A DNA stretch of 64,000 bases from Tethya wilhelma. Its lineage: Eukaryota > Porifera > Demospongiae > Tethyida > Tethyidae. Positions 54,195 to 64,000 of the stretch are shown here, piece by piece. The stretch is taken from NCBI GenBank assembly GCA_964030475.1, contig CAXIPT010000012.1, positions 296,123-360,122 on the forward strand, written 5' to 3'. A program made the position numbers and the translations under genes. A model generated the notes under the pieces. It saw nothing but the letters and a program-made list of their open reading frames with translations. It was not told the origin of the DNA and did not search any database. Numbering within the stretch: the first letter of the stretch is position 1; each line of letters starts with the position of its first letter.

Positions 54195-54240
<46 letters not shown>
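54129..54240. repeat. G-run palindrome plus (GT)n microsatellite
   Basis: CTTGGGGGGG...CTTGGGGGGGGG followed by CCCCCCCCCTTCCCCC makes a strong hairpin. It is followed by about 44 bp of pure GT (54195-54238). It looks like the end of a MITE. Confidence 0.8.
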
Positions 54241-54241
<1 letters not shown>

Positions 54242-54539
54242 GCTGCAAAGAAAAAGGGCGAGCACATTGTAAACCACTTTTGGTGGTGTTGTGAAAACTG
54301 CGAACAAGATGGAGAAGTACTGAAGGTATTATTATACTAGTATGCAAATTTATGTACTATATACAATGTTTACATATATACAGACAAAATGGATTAGCGT
54401 TTTGCATCATGTCAGCAATGAACATGAATGGGAGACTGGGCAATGTGACCATTCTAGTTTAACATCTGATGAAGCAGCCAGTGACAGCCGCCTTATCTAT
54501 TTCAACAAGACTGACAATGACTACAAAAACTTGTCCTGA
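54242..54539 (+). pseudogene. Transposon gene, two exons with HHV..EHEW motif
   Basis: Exon-like 54243-54326 encodes AAKKKGEHIVNHFWWCCENC then EQDGEVLK before a GTATTA donor. After ATACAG at 54383 a second encodes KWISVLHHVSNEHEWETGQC, then DHSSLTSDEAASDSRLIYF, and ends with a stop at 54537-54539. I recall proteins with an NHxWWC...W..VLHHV..EHEW...C.H pattern from repeat-rich invertebrate genomes, as parts of unclassified transposons. Splice sites and reading frame agree. It is cut by the foldback element at 54609. Confidence 0.5.
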
Positions 54540-55479
54540 ATGTCAAGTGGCTACAGACACTACAGTATTGTGTGCATTTCCGGTAGGTTTAAATAATTCT
54601 GGCACATAATTCCCAGTACGGTAGTACTGGGTACACAGGAATGGCACGGATGGCCCATTAGCGCAATACAAATATTCACGCGAATAACTCTACAAAAACT
54701 GAGCACTTAGCACTAAAAGGCTTCTAAAGCTACTATTTAGCTCTTCCTCTTTCTAATGAGCCCAAAAACATGGCCAAAAACATAACACAATTATGTCAAA
54801 CCTCCAATTTTCTCCATCTTCTTCTTCTTCTTCTTCTTCTTCTTCTTCTTCTTTTTCTTCTTCTTCTTCTTCTTTTTTATCTTGGCTCAACTTTTCTCAG
54901 AGACTATTCACTTTAAGAAGCTGAATCCTGAACGAACAAACTTGGTTTCTTTCGGTAAAGTCGCTTTTGCCATCGGTTTTTAGCGCCTCTCATTGAGTAG
55001 CTAGATACAAGGCGGAAAGCGCCTCCTCCATATGGTCGCCATTAATTCTACACTCATGAATAATTCATTAGCTTCTAGAAAATTCGAATTGACGACCCTT
55101 TCCACACACAAAAGTGTGCGTTATTTGGAATTAAATGCACTGAAGTTGCCTGGAACTATTTTGTGATACCTGGTTGCTCTTCTTAAGAGATGAATCAGGA
55201 CTTTGACTATCATAACATATAGAAAGACAAGTAAATCTTATGATACAGCTCCTGCCTCCAAATGACTGAGATGTGTGTTTCACTTCAGTATCAAGCAGGC
55301 TACCGCACACCGTCTTGAATAAGTCCTGACTTCAAGTACCAGCTCAGCAGCCCGCCGCTGGCTCAGTGAGTCTGGCTTGCCAGACTACTAGCTCAGTAGC
55401 TATCTACACATACCAACTTAAATGTAATTTGTAGAAATATGGAAAAATGAGAACAAACAAGTAAAAAAAAACATTAGAA

Positions 55480-55905
55480 ATGTAATGAGACACAGGAATG
55501 GCTAAATCGTAAAAAGAACGCAAACAAGATGGAATGGCTGTTAGAGTGTGTAAGGAATTCTTCCTGTGGGCAAAATAAGAGACTCAATAATAATAATAAT
55601 AATAATAATAATAATTATTACTTTACAGCATAACAGAAATGAGGCATATAGCTATAAATGAGTGTGATATAATAGAGAATTGTGACCATGAATGTGTGCG
55701 GTATGATCAGTTTGTTATGCTGAAGGACGTACTAGACTAAACTAGTAGCCTGCATGGGTAGGTCTAACTAAGTAAGGAGATTGTTAAATGCAGCCCATAC
55801 ACAGGAAGAATTTTGCACACACTCTACTATCTTGTTTGCGTTCTTTTTATGATTTAGCCATTCCTGTGTCTCATTACATTTCCAATGTTTTTTTTTACTT
55901 GTATT
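55480..55905. repeat. Inner hairpin with (AAT)n expansion
   Basis: AACGCAAACAAGATGGAATG pairs with the complement near 55830-55850, as in 26940-27095. The loop is expanded by 55588-55775, which starts with an AATAAT run and includes unrelated sequence. The family loop sequence (GGAGATTGTTAAATGCAGCC) resumes at 55773. Confidence 0.7.
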
Positions 55906-55966
55906 CTATATCAACATTATATGCATGTACATACAGTGATAAAGGTTACCAGTCTCACTAGCTGTC

Positions 55967-56262
55967 TTGGATGATAATAAGCATGTCAATCGTGACTACA
56001 AGCAATTTCAAGATCGACGACAGTATACCAGAGAGTCTGGAGGAGGAGGTCAAAACGTTGGGATGTTATCCCAAAGAAAACGAAGAAGCAGTATGATTAC
56101 ATACCTGAATTTATTTCATCTGTGTTTAAATATCGGTATTTGCAAGAAACTGGTCTAAGAAAAAGCTTAAGTAAAAAGCGTATTGCATCAGCAATCACCC
56201 CTCAATCCCCTCCACCCACTGCAAACATTGTAACATCTAAACGGAGTCGATTTAAATCATAA
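55967..56262 (+). pseudogene. Transposon gene C-terminal exon inside the foldback element
   Basis: A frame with a basic region and the end RRRSKRWDVIPKKTKKQYDY, IPEFISSVFKYRYLQETGL, SPPPTANIVTSKRSRFKS and a stop at 56260-56262. Upstream, in another frame, LDDNKHVNRDYKQFQ fits the same protein type. The Y-x-YIPEL pattern occurs at the C-terminus of the same unclassified transposon proteins that carry the HHV..EHEW motif (recollection). It may be the 3' end of the gene at 54242. Confidence 0.45.
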
Positions 56263-57448
56263 TTCCTGTTTTCATCAAACCACCTATCATTCATCAAAAA
56301 CAATTTATAATCACCACAATGTACGAGATTATGTATAAATGGTATATTTAAGTTAGTACTCTTTGAAACCCATGTAATTTCCTGTTGGAGATAGATACTA
56401 TCTCCTTATTGCAAGCACTACACAAGAGGGTACTACACGGCGATTTCCTCTCCCTAGGTAGCCATGCGTCCACAAAACATATTGCCTATAGGCGGCTTTA
56501 CGATAGCTAGATGGAGTATAGTCAACTGCATCTGCACGAATATTAAGATGGCAACACTATGGACCATGTGATCCACACACAGTGAAAAAAAATCTCATAG
56601 TTTGTAATACAACTACGAACTTTGCAGCATACATTCTCTGTTTCTGTGCCCATTTCTTGACAATGATTACACACACACCATGGCAGGCTCTGGCAGTTGG
56701 TTTGTGGGTCCTGTTGNCTGAACGGCGGGCTGCTGAGTAAGTTGTGTAGCCTGCTTGATACTGAAGTGAAACACACATCTCCACATCTCAGTCATTTGGA
56801 GGCAGGAGCTGTATCATAAGATTTACTTGCCTTTCTATATGTTATGATAATCAAAGTCTTGATTCATCTTTTAAGAAGAGCAAGAGCATAGTTCCAGGCA
56901 ACTTGCATTTAATTCCAAATAACGCACACTTTTGTGTGTGGAAAGGGTCGTCAATTCGAATTTTCTAGAAGCTAATGAATTATGCATGAGTGTAGAAATT
57001 AATGGTGGCCATATGGAGGAGGCGCTTTTCGCCTTGTATCTAGCTACTCAATGAGAGACGCTAAAAACCGATGGCAAAAGCGACTGTCCCGGAAAAAACA
57101 AAGTTCATTCGTTCAAGAATCAGCTTCTTAAAGTGAATAGTCTCTGAGAAAAGTTGAGCCAAGATAGAAGAAGAAGAAGAATAAGAAGAAGATGGAGAAA
57201 ATTGGAGGTTTGGCATATGTGTGTTTGTTACTTTAGCAATGGTTTTAGGCCATGTTTTTGGGCTCATTAGAAAGAGAAAGAGCTAAATAGTAGCTTAAGA
57301 AGCCTTTTAGTGCTAAGCGCTCAGTTTTTGCAGAGTTATTCGCGTGAATATTTGTATTGCGCTAATGGGCCATCCGTGCCATTCCTGTGTACCCAGTACT
57401 ACCGTACTGGGAATAGTGATGTTTGAAGCAGGTATAACAGTATAGAAT

Positions 57449-58317
57449 ATGTAGCAACATGTAGCAACATCCCTATAATATTTTAATAAATTTGTTGCAG
57501 CTTCATATGTCGAGTAAAAAATCACAAAGAAGTAGGCGCCAGCTCTCCTTTTCTGAGCAAGATAGCTCCAGGATCTGTAGCCTTTGCTCAACACCAAACC
57601 ACCACATTTCAACTCCCAGACAATTGAGGAGTGAGCCAGCTAGAGTTCTAGCAACATCATGGCAAGTTACCCCAGACAGTTTGGTGTGCAAACCTTGTAG
57701 AGACGATATTTCAAAATGTTTAGCTAATTCTACATATACACCACGGTGGAAGGTTGAGACTAACACAAGTAAATGTAAACTGCAGTTTATACCTAAGTGT
57801 TGCGTCTTGAACTGTGATAATGACATGAATCACAATTGTAGCATATCATGTGGTGAGCAAATGCCATTGCTTTTCAAAAAAGCAGGCTTGGATTGTTCCA
57901 CAACAGATATTCCATTTCCAACACTATTATGTAAGCATCATTACCACATCATTTATGATACTTACCGAGCTAGACAAACCAAATGCGTCACTTGCAATAT
58001 GCCATTGAGACGCATCAATTGTAGACCATGCCCCCAACCCAAGGAAATTTGTGTTGTGTTCAAAGAACACAACAATTACCACAAAGCTTGCTTCACATGA
58101 GGCTACGGCATCATCAAGCAGACAGATTGAGGACATGGCATTATCAAGCAGAGAAGACTCACCTTTGGATTCATCCGACTCTGATGACGAGCCTGATAAT
58201 GAGATGCTTGTAGGTTCAGATCAAGAAATGATGGATCTAATATTTGGAACTGAGTCCACCAACAGAGATAACACTTCTGATGATGATGATCTGTATGCGA
58301 ATGAAGACTACCTATGA
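57449..58317 (+). pseudogene. Zinc-binding N-terminal exons of an unclassified transposon gene
   Basis: Frame 57507-58037: MSSKKSQRSRRQLSFSEQ, ICSLCSTPNHHISTPRQLRS, LVCKPCRDDISKC, then CCVLNCDNDMNHNCSISC, CKHHYHIIYDTY and CVTCNMPLRRINCRPCPQPK. Many CxxC and H pairs suggest two or three zinc sites. The C..C.x-LR...R.CP-P motif is typical of a transposon protein family of invertebrates (recollection). After a frame change, SREDSPLDSSDSDDEPDNEM and a run of acidic residues end at a stop at 58315. An ATG at 57507 is plausible. It begins just after the foldback right end. Confidence 0.5.
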
Positions 58318-58764
58318 ACATTTATGCATTCAGTGTAGATCACAATTGATTGATCTCATATGTCAAGTGCGTAGAGCATTTGAGACAAACATACAACCAT
58401 CAAACTTTGTTAGCACCTTCAGTAGTTAGTGAACTAACTCACACAAGAAAATTAACTTGTTCCATTCAACTGTTGTGTTGTAGTAAGTGTAAATGTTTCA
58501 GTACTAAAATTTCATTTTTACTCTTATATGATTTAATGTCCGATTATTTAGCTCATTTGAAATACATTTATAAATATGACTCACGTTTTTATTTCTTATA
58601 CTTCCATGCCAAGTTCTGCAACCTTTACTTTCTTGTTAATAGGAGCCTTGCTTGAGTTACAAACTTTTTTTGTGGACAACCTTACTACCGTTCGTTGGCC
58701 TCCATTGTGTAGTAAATATGACGTCATTCGTACACAAATATATTCACGTGAGCTAGCCATTGGC

Positions 58765-58855
58765 GGGACGACTGGCTAGGTACAAGGCGAAAAGTGCCTT
58801 CTCCATAGCTATTAATTTCTAAATCATGCATTATTCATTAGCTAGCTGTAATGCC
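58765..58855 (+). repeat. Foldback/P family fragment
   Basis: Only the GGTACAAGGCGAAAAGTGCC to CATTATTCATTAGCTAGCTG block remains. The rest, 58320-58764 and 58856-59668, holds no gene I can recognise. Confidence 0.55.
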
Positions 58856-59668
58856 GACATGTTAAGGTTACAGGCTACAGTTTATTCATGAATATTCATA
58901 CATATTTTTTTATTTTTAATTTTTATATCTATATGCATGTAATGTGAAAGCCATTGGCAGCCACCACAAATCTACTCTGTAAAATTACTATACAAAGCGA
59001 AAACAGATTTGGTTCTAATGATTCATGCACAAAATACAATGGCAATACCTTAATTACCTTTCAGAGGGCAACACGGAGAGAAAATAGTTAAGAGATATGA
59101 AACAGAAGAGTTCTGCACTGCCATTGTTGGTTGAAGCTTGATAGACCCTTGAGTGGATGCCCAAGACGAAGCGTAACTTCAAAACTGCAAGTTAGATTTA
59201 AAATTTCTCGTCTTGCCCTGCCCATTCCTTCAAATAAAATTAATAGAAAATGTACAATATACGGCGAGATAAGGTTTCTACGTGAAAAAAATTGCGGACT
59301 AAGCTGCAAGCCAAATCGTTTGTCCAAAAAAAACTAGCTTGTACCGAGCTTGTACTTATTAGCATAGCCTGAGTGAGCCCCACATTTTGTAAGTAGGTCG
59401 GCTCTGCTGTTTTTTTTGTTATTGTCATATGCTGGATAATCAAGGACTTAATTTGACCTTTAGCTTAGCCAATATGCACGTGATCGTCTATGTGGTAGTG
59501 CTGATTGAGTGTTTGCTATGCTGAAAGCAGAGTGAAATGACCTACTGCTAGCTGCTACTAAGCATTTTGTAAGTTTCATTTATGCTCAACATGTGGATAT
59601 ACGAATATATAGTCACAGTATAGACATTTGCTTCATTCAGTGGAGCGCTATGAACATTACTAATGTGT

Positions 59669-60202
59669 AGCCTCGTACCCAGGGCACTCCCTTTTTTTAG
59701 TGTTTCACACTAAAAATAGGGAGGACCTGTGGACTGTCATCACGTGAGGTCGAACGGTGGTCTAACAGTAATTAGTGAGCGTGCATGGGTGAAGCCATTA
59801 CATCACCTGTATTGCCCAAGCACATCGTAGCCACATTGTTTTTTGCGCCAACGCAGTTGTACAATAGTAGACAAGCCTATAACTTATACTGTACATGTAA
59901 TAAGCGCTTGTCTACTAAGTTAGGCTACGCCCGACTAGCACTTACCAGCATACTTAGTGCTTCATTATAGCGAGCAAAATCTGTTATAGTTACTTTCTTT
60001 CCACTGGTACCAAAGGCTCGAGCATGCTAGATTATTTGCGTGGCATAACATCAAACTCGTGCATAGTACATGCAACACGCCCATGGGCAATTAAATAATA
60101 TTTCGATGCGTTTCTGACATACTTCACGTGATGACAGTCTTCAGGCCCTCCCGATTTTTAACGTGAAACACTATAAAGAGGGAGTGGCCTGGGTACGAGG
60201 CT
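59669..60202. mobile_element. 534-bp TA-flanked MITE, TIR GCCTCGTACCCAGG
   Basis: TAGCCTCGTACCCAGGGCAC at the left and the inverted CCTGGGTACGAGGCTA at the right; TIRs of about 42 bp reach AGTGTTTCAC. TA lies at both edges (TA target duplication suspected, Tc1/mariner-like). Interior non-coding. A related half is in the RT insertion at 46090. Confidence 0.75.
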
Positions 60203-61009
60203 AACCGATGTGCATCAGAGCCTAACTGAAAAAAAGTATTATGTTTAAATAATAGCAAGATATCTGGCAGCCAGCTCACATGCAAATTAGTTAATCTACC
60301 ACTGATTCAGAAAACACACACACTCTGAAGGTTTAATATGTACTACTGCATGATTTGTCATGAAAACACATGGGTTACAGGTCTGGAGTCATCTGGTAAC
60401 AGTGAGAGGCTATGTAGGATCAACTCTTGCACTTCTGTCAATACCAATATTGAGATATATATCTCAGGCTATGCACCCCACGCTTAGAAATAAGCACTAA
60501 GCATTAAGCATATGGTGGAGATAGTTAACCCTAGTACATGTACGACTGTTATGCAAACTGCAATGCTGTTGACATATGCCCATGCAGTAGGCTATGACAA
60601 TCACACAGACTTGCCCCTCATGCATATTCTTACTAATTTATATAATCTATGCCTTCAGTAAAGTGAAGTTCAGTGCCATGTCATGACTCAGGCTGGAGCT
60701 AACAAAATTTTCTTGCTTTGCTTAATTTAAACTCAGATCATATTGAAACTACATTGTTTCAGTTACCAACTACAGAAGTTTTGACTGAAATATGATTTAG
60801 CAGACCATATTTCATTTCATGAAATTCTTTATCACACATATTCTATGTGTATTACTAGTACAAGAACTCCAGTTTCAAAACCTTTTGTTGATAACTTTAA
60901 GTCATATTGTTTGTTTCTGCAAGTACAAAAACTGAAATGTAATGCAAACATAGGAATGGCTAAATCATAAAAGGATAGGAATGGTTGTCAGATTGTACTG
61001 TGACCCATA
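60203..61009. other. Non-coding spacer with a short foldback hairpin fragment
   Basis: 60925-60996 has CAAGTACAAAAACTGAAATG, ATAGGAATGGCTAAATCATA and GGAATGGTTGTCAGATTG, a remnant of the central hairpin. Nothing else recognised. Confidence 0.5.
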
Positions 61010-61150
61010 AGGGCCTTCCACTTCTACTGTAGTACTTCCAATTGAAAACTTCACTTCCATTCTAACAGCAATGCACTTCTATTCTAACAGCACTGCACTT
61101 CCATTCTAGTACTTCAATTTCATTCTAGCACTTCACTTCCATTCCACCAT
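61010..61150 (+). repeat. Degenerate minisatellite CACTTCCATTCTA
   Basis: Six to eight units of the type GCACTTCCATTCTAACAGCA, alternating with AGTACTTCAATTTCATTCTA. It begins where the foldback remnant ends. Confidence 0.75.
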
Positions 61151-61558
61151 CAATGATTTTACAGGTGTTGACAATTACAATAATTAGTATTAAGTCAATC
61201 ACCAAACTGTGATACAAAAATAAGTCACACAACAACAAATTATCATAATAACTAACAATTAATTCAGTACTTACTATAGTCTATAGCATTATAATATCCC
61301 TTTTTACCCTCGAAGGATGAGGACTTTAATACAAGTGAAGTAGCCTAGACAATGCCAAGACTACAGGTAAAGTAGCATAGACACCCGGGCAGCAGACTCG
61401 GGAGTATGCATGTGAGTGCCAGAGGCAGAGAGAAGGCCGATGCCATTTTTTTATGCACATATGCATTATTATACAGTTGGCAGCATGGAGAAGGTGTTTG
61501 TCACAGTCTTCCATGGTTTGCAAAATATCTACTCCATGCTGTGGTTCACGCCATACCN

Positions 61559-61663
61559 AAGCTCTTGAGTTGTGCAAGTAGAGAGACTTTTGATTGCTGA
61601 TCTTGAATAATTGTGTCAAGTGATTACTCTGCGAATTGGCAACGCATTTTCGGCACGGCTACA
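61559..61663 (+). repeat. LTR 3' fragment of the gypsy-like family
   Basis: From AGCTCTTGAGTTGTGCAAG to CATTTTCGGCACGGCTACA, matching the end of both LTRs. It begins right after an N at 61558. It confirms ...TACA as the LTR end in three independent copies. Upstream 61320-61557 shows no recognisable coding. Confidence 0.75.
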
Positions 61664-62005
61664 CCTTTAGAGAATGTTCTATGTGTGGAAAAAGTAAAAT
61701 TTCACAATAGTTTTTATTTTGCTCTAAAAAATACTTTCTAGGCAACATAAACGTTTTTGGTAAAAAGTGTATTTTTTTAGTTTTAGAAAATTTTCTAAGT
61801 CCATAGATTCTAAAAAAAACTAAGTTCTTTATCTCTTCCCACAGATATCTTTCTTTTTCACAAACAAAGTTCTTTACCTTTAGAGAATGTATCTAGTGAT
61901 GTAAAAATAAAATTTCACAAAAGTGTTTATTTTGCTCTAGAAAATGTTTTCTAAACTATTTTGCCTAGAAAACATTTTCTCAAGCAAAAAAACACTTTTA
62001 ACACT
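61664..62005. repeat. AT-rich repeats with TTTAGAGAATGT motifs
   Basis: CTTTAGAGAATGT(T/A)CTATGTG near 61667 recurs at 61878-61895, followed in both by AAAATTTCACAA(T/A)AGT and TTTATTTTGCTCTA. This is a direct duplication of about 80 bp, 210 bp apart. Confidence 0.7.
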
Positions 62006-62222
62006 TCAATGTTAGCCCAAAACATGCACAAACGTGATACTCGGCTTCCTCCTAATGAGAAACAGGGGTTTGGTAATACCATGGAGCCACTCCCTCATGA
62101 TTGCCTGCCATGCCAGCAACATCTGGCTGCTTAGAGCCTGCATGTTACAGCAAACCGCCCGCCCAGGTCGGTCTTGGAGCTGTTGCCTGCCTACAGGTGC
62201 TCCCTGCTCAGGAGCCCTTTGC
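62004..62222 (+). repeat. 220-bp direct repeat, left copy
   Basis: From TTCAATGTTAGCCCAAAACA through CTCAGGAGCCCTTTG. Over 95 percent identical by eye to 63618-63836. Starts TGTTAG, as many LTRs do, but no TG...CA end or primer site is clear. Confidence 0.85.
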
Positions 62223-63617
62223 ACTGCTATGCATATGGGGGAGTGTAAGTTCAAAACATTTCCCTTAAATAATAATATTATAGATAAATAATAAAGATCG
62301 TGAAGTGTGGGAGTGAGTGCAATTCTCCGATGGTGATCATGCCCGAAAGAGAATAAAATCATAATTGAAACGAGAAAGGGGTACAAAGATAAAAACAAAA
62401 ACGTGTCCGGCATACCTATATGTAAGGCTCCAAGGGAAAACCAGATGTTTGGGAAATTATTGTTTTTAGAGTAAAATGCGGTTTGAGTTAATTTCGCGCG
62501 CGCGCGTTTTTGCGCGAAATTTTTTTTACTGAACTGGTGCCTTGCGCTATATCTCAGCATGCTCCACGCAAAATTTGAGCGGTGGAGCTGCTTCTGTTGC
62601 AGAGATATAGACGGAATTGTTAGCCCTGTTCATTTTTATTTAGTTGCTAACACGGAGAACTGTTGCTATGGTGTGCAACGGACCGTAGTGAATATCAATG
62701 AGCTAGGCAGCTGCCACAAAAATGAATTGTTTATTCGATGTTCTCAGTGCTCTATAAGACTGATCTCAGAATTTTGCTACAGCACATGGGCAGAAAGGTA
62801 AGCTGAAGCTTTATACGTGCTTTTCTAATCCAAGCACTTACATACAGTAGCTTTCTACTCGTAAGTATTGCCTCTCCCTGTACGGCGATCGCTTACAGAT
62901 TATTTTGAGGCTTACTTTAGTTCTTGGAACTTACTGTACCTAGAATCTATCTCTCTGCTAGCAAGCGCTTACCTCCTTGAGTCCAGTAGCCAACTCCTGG
63001 GTCTTCTTTCCTAGCTACTCGCTTCTCACTAAATAATTTTAGTCCCCACGTGGCTTGCTGTAGTAATATTTAGCATATACTGTACATAATCTAATTAAGA
63101 TACGGAGAGTATACGGACCGCCCATAGTTTACATAGCAACAGGTTTACAACTGTTTTACCAGGAAACCACGAGTGGAGGCAGGGCTGCTTGCAAGAGCAA
63201 TATCTGGAAAACTACAACAGCTATGCGCACCAAATTTTGATATGCGCTTCCTAGAAAGGCCTAGATACACATGGAATAGTTAACTCAAAATTCGCGGAAA
63301 TTCCCAAACGTCCGGTTTTCGCTTGGAGCCTCACATATGCAGTAATGTATATTATATAAGTATTATAGAGCTTCAGTGTAGCATGCAAGGGTGCGGAGGG
63401 TGGGTAGAATTAATCGTATACCTCTGCTAGCAACTGATACTCGGATACTAGTGCAGCTAGTTGTTCTGCTCAGAACAGCTGATAGCCTCTCGTGGTGATT
63501 AGGTTTAAACTATGCACGCGTGGTGAGTGTGTCGTGTTATGCACTAGCACCGCCCACAGAGGAAGTGGCCCCATTGATTGTTAACTGTACTTAAAGTTCC
63601 TTTAACTACTATTTAAC
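62223..63617. other. Non-coding sequence between direct repeats
   Basis: About 1.4 kb without a coding frame of recognisable type. It contains an alternating CG tract (TTTCGCGCGCGCGCG at 62492) with a matching GCGCGAAA, and short AT-rich stretches. It could be the interior of a non-coding LTR-type element. Confidence 0.4.
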
Positions 63618-63870
63618 AGTTCAATGTTAGCCCAAAACATGCACAAACGTGATACTCGGCTTCCTCCTAATGAGAAATAGGGGTTTGGTAATACCATGGA
63701 GCCACTCCCTCACGATCGCCTGCCATGCCAGCAACATCTGGCTGCTTAGAGCCTGCATGTTACAGCAAACCGCCCGCCTGGGTCGGTCTTGGAGCTGTTG
63801 CCTGCCTACAGGTGCTCCCTGCTCAGGAGCCCTTTGTCCGGCGGGGAGTGTATGTTTTTGCATAACACTC
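63618..63870 (+). repeat. 220-bp direct repeat, right copy, plus hairpin
   Basis: Matches 62004-62222 up to 63836. It is followed by GGGGAGTGTATG TTTTTG CATAACACTCCCC, a 12-bp hairpin not shared in full with the left copy. Confidence 0.85.
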
Positions 63871-64000
63871 CCCCAATCAATCATCACACTAAACTTGTGA
63901 TACTAATTATATGCCTACATGTATTTATATCTATGTAAGTCTCATATTAATGTGTCTGTCATAGTTATTGATCTACAACGTGTTGCAATTGCTTCTCATG

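Larger units (their letters stand above)
54609..57414. mobile_element. 2.8-kb foldback element with 0.7-0.9 kb inverted arms
   Basis: Ends ATTCCCAGTACGG... and ...CCGTACTGGGAAT. The left arm 54609-55320 and the right arm 56755-57414 are inverted copies: both contain the (TTC)/(GAA) tract, GCTAGATACAAGGCG, CCTTTCCACACACAAAAGTG and GATACAGCTCCTGCCTCCAA. The core holds an inner hairpin (55480-55900) and cargo at 55967-56262. No clear target duplication (flanks CACATA and AGTGAT). One N at 56717. Confidence 0.8.

Noticed and set aside
54037..54347. Minus-strand frames with long His-Thr runs
   Set aside because: Translations of the (GT)n tract and G runs.
61326..61619. Overlapping open frames on both strands across an N
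   Set aside because: No recognisable protein, and part is LTR sequence.
62012..62560. 182-codon minus-strand open frame, partly repeated at 63627-63887
   Set aside because: The repetition is explained by the direct DNA repeat; the frame diverges outside it and has no domain.

Overview
The window is animal nuclear DNA: spliced genes with GT-AG introns, AT-rich spacers, microsatellites, a few N gaps and dense, decayed transposable elements. I infer a sponge, probably a demosponge. The reason is the minus-strand gene at 12.9-19.9 kb, whose ectodomain layout (leader exon, a C-C / GxWYYPxG module, Ig domains lacking the B-strand cysteine, FN3 domains, then a C-x-C...SCPV...PEC module) I associate with sponge receptors. 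That is family knowledge, not a search result. Species is not assignable.

Host part (about 1-20 kb). MED26 (+, 3 exons, 410-6389) encodes the Mediator subunit with an N-terminal TFIIS-N domain. Only 217 bp downstream starts membralin/TMEM259 (+, 10 exons, 6607-12050), a multipass ER membrane protein. Convergent to it is the Ig/FN3 gene (-, 7 visible exons, 19930 to 12939). Every exon junction reported was read by hand and is phase-consistent. For the Ig/FN3 gene no transmembrane exon is visible, so the model ends as a secreted protein.

Transposon part (about 20-64 kb). In order: a long foldback/TIR family whose ends carry a small palindrome (20.5-27.2 kb), with a Tc1/mariner-like DD34E transposase and a convergent accessory protein gene nested at 23.1-25.1 kb; a TIR element at 27.5-28.3 kb and a TA-flanked MITE at 28.5-28.8 kb; a non-LTR retrotransposon (30.1-34.6 kb) whose ORF1 begins with a SAND domain; a hAT transposase remnant (-, 34.6-36.5 kb) split by a MITE; two opposed DIRS/Ngaro-type remnants (37.6-38.6 kb minus, 39.1-42.1 kb plus); a 226-codon intact ORF resembling the N-terminal part of HECT-type transposon proteins (42.4-43.0 kb); a Ty3/gypsy-like element with two LTRs (43.2-51.0 kb) whose 3' part is replaced by a fragment of a different transposon protein; a P-element-like transposase remnant (51.2-53.3 kb); a hAT C-terminus (53.8-54.1 kb); a dismantled unclassified transposon gene in pieces around a 2.8-kb foldback element (54.2-58.3 kb); and mostly non-coding repeats to the end, including a 220-bp direct repeat 1.6 kb apart.

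Nearly all mobile-element genes carry frameshifts, stops, deletions or nested insertions. The three host genes are open throughout. No rRNA, confident tRNA or CRISPR array was seen.
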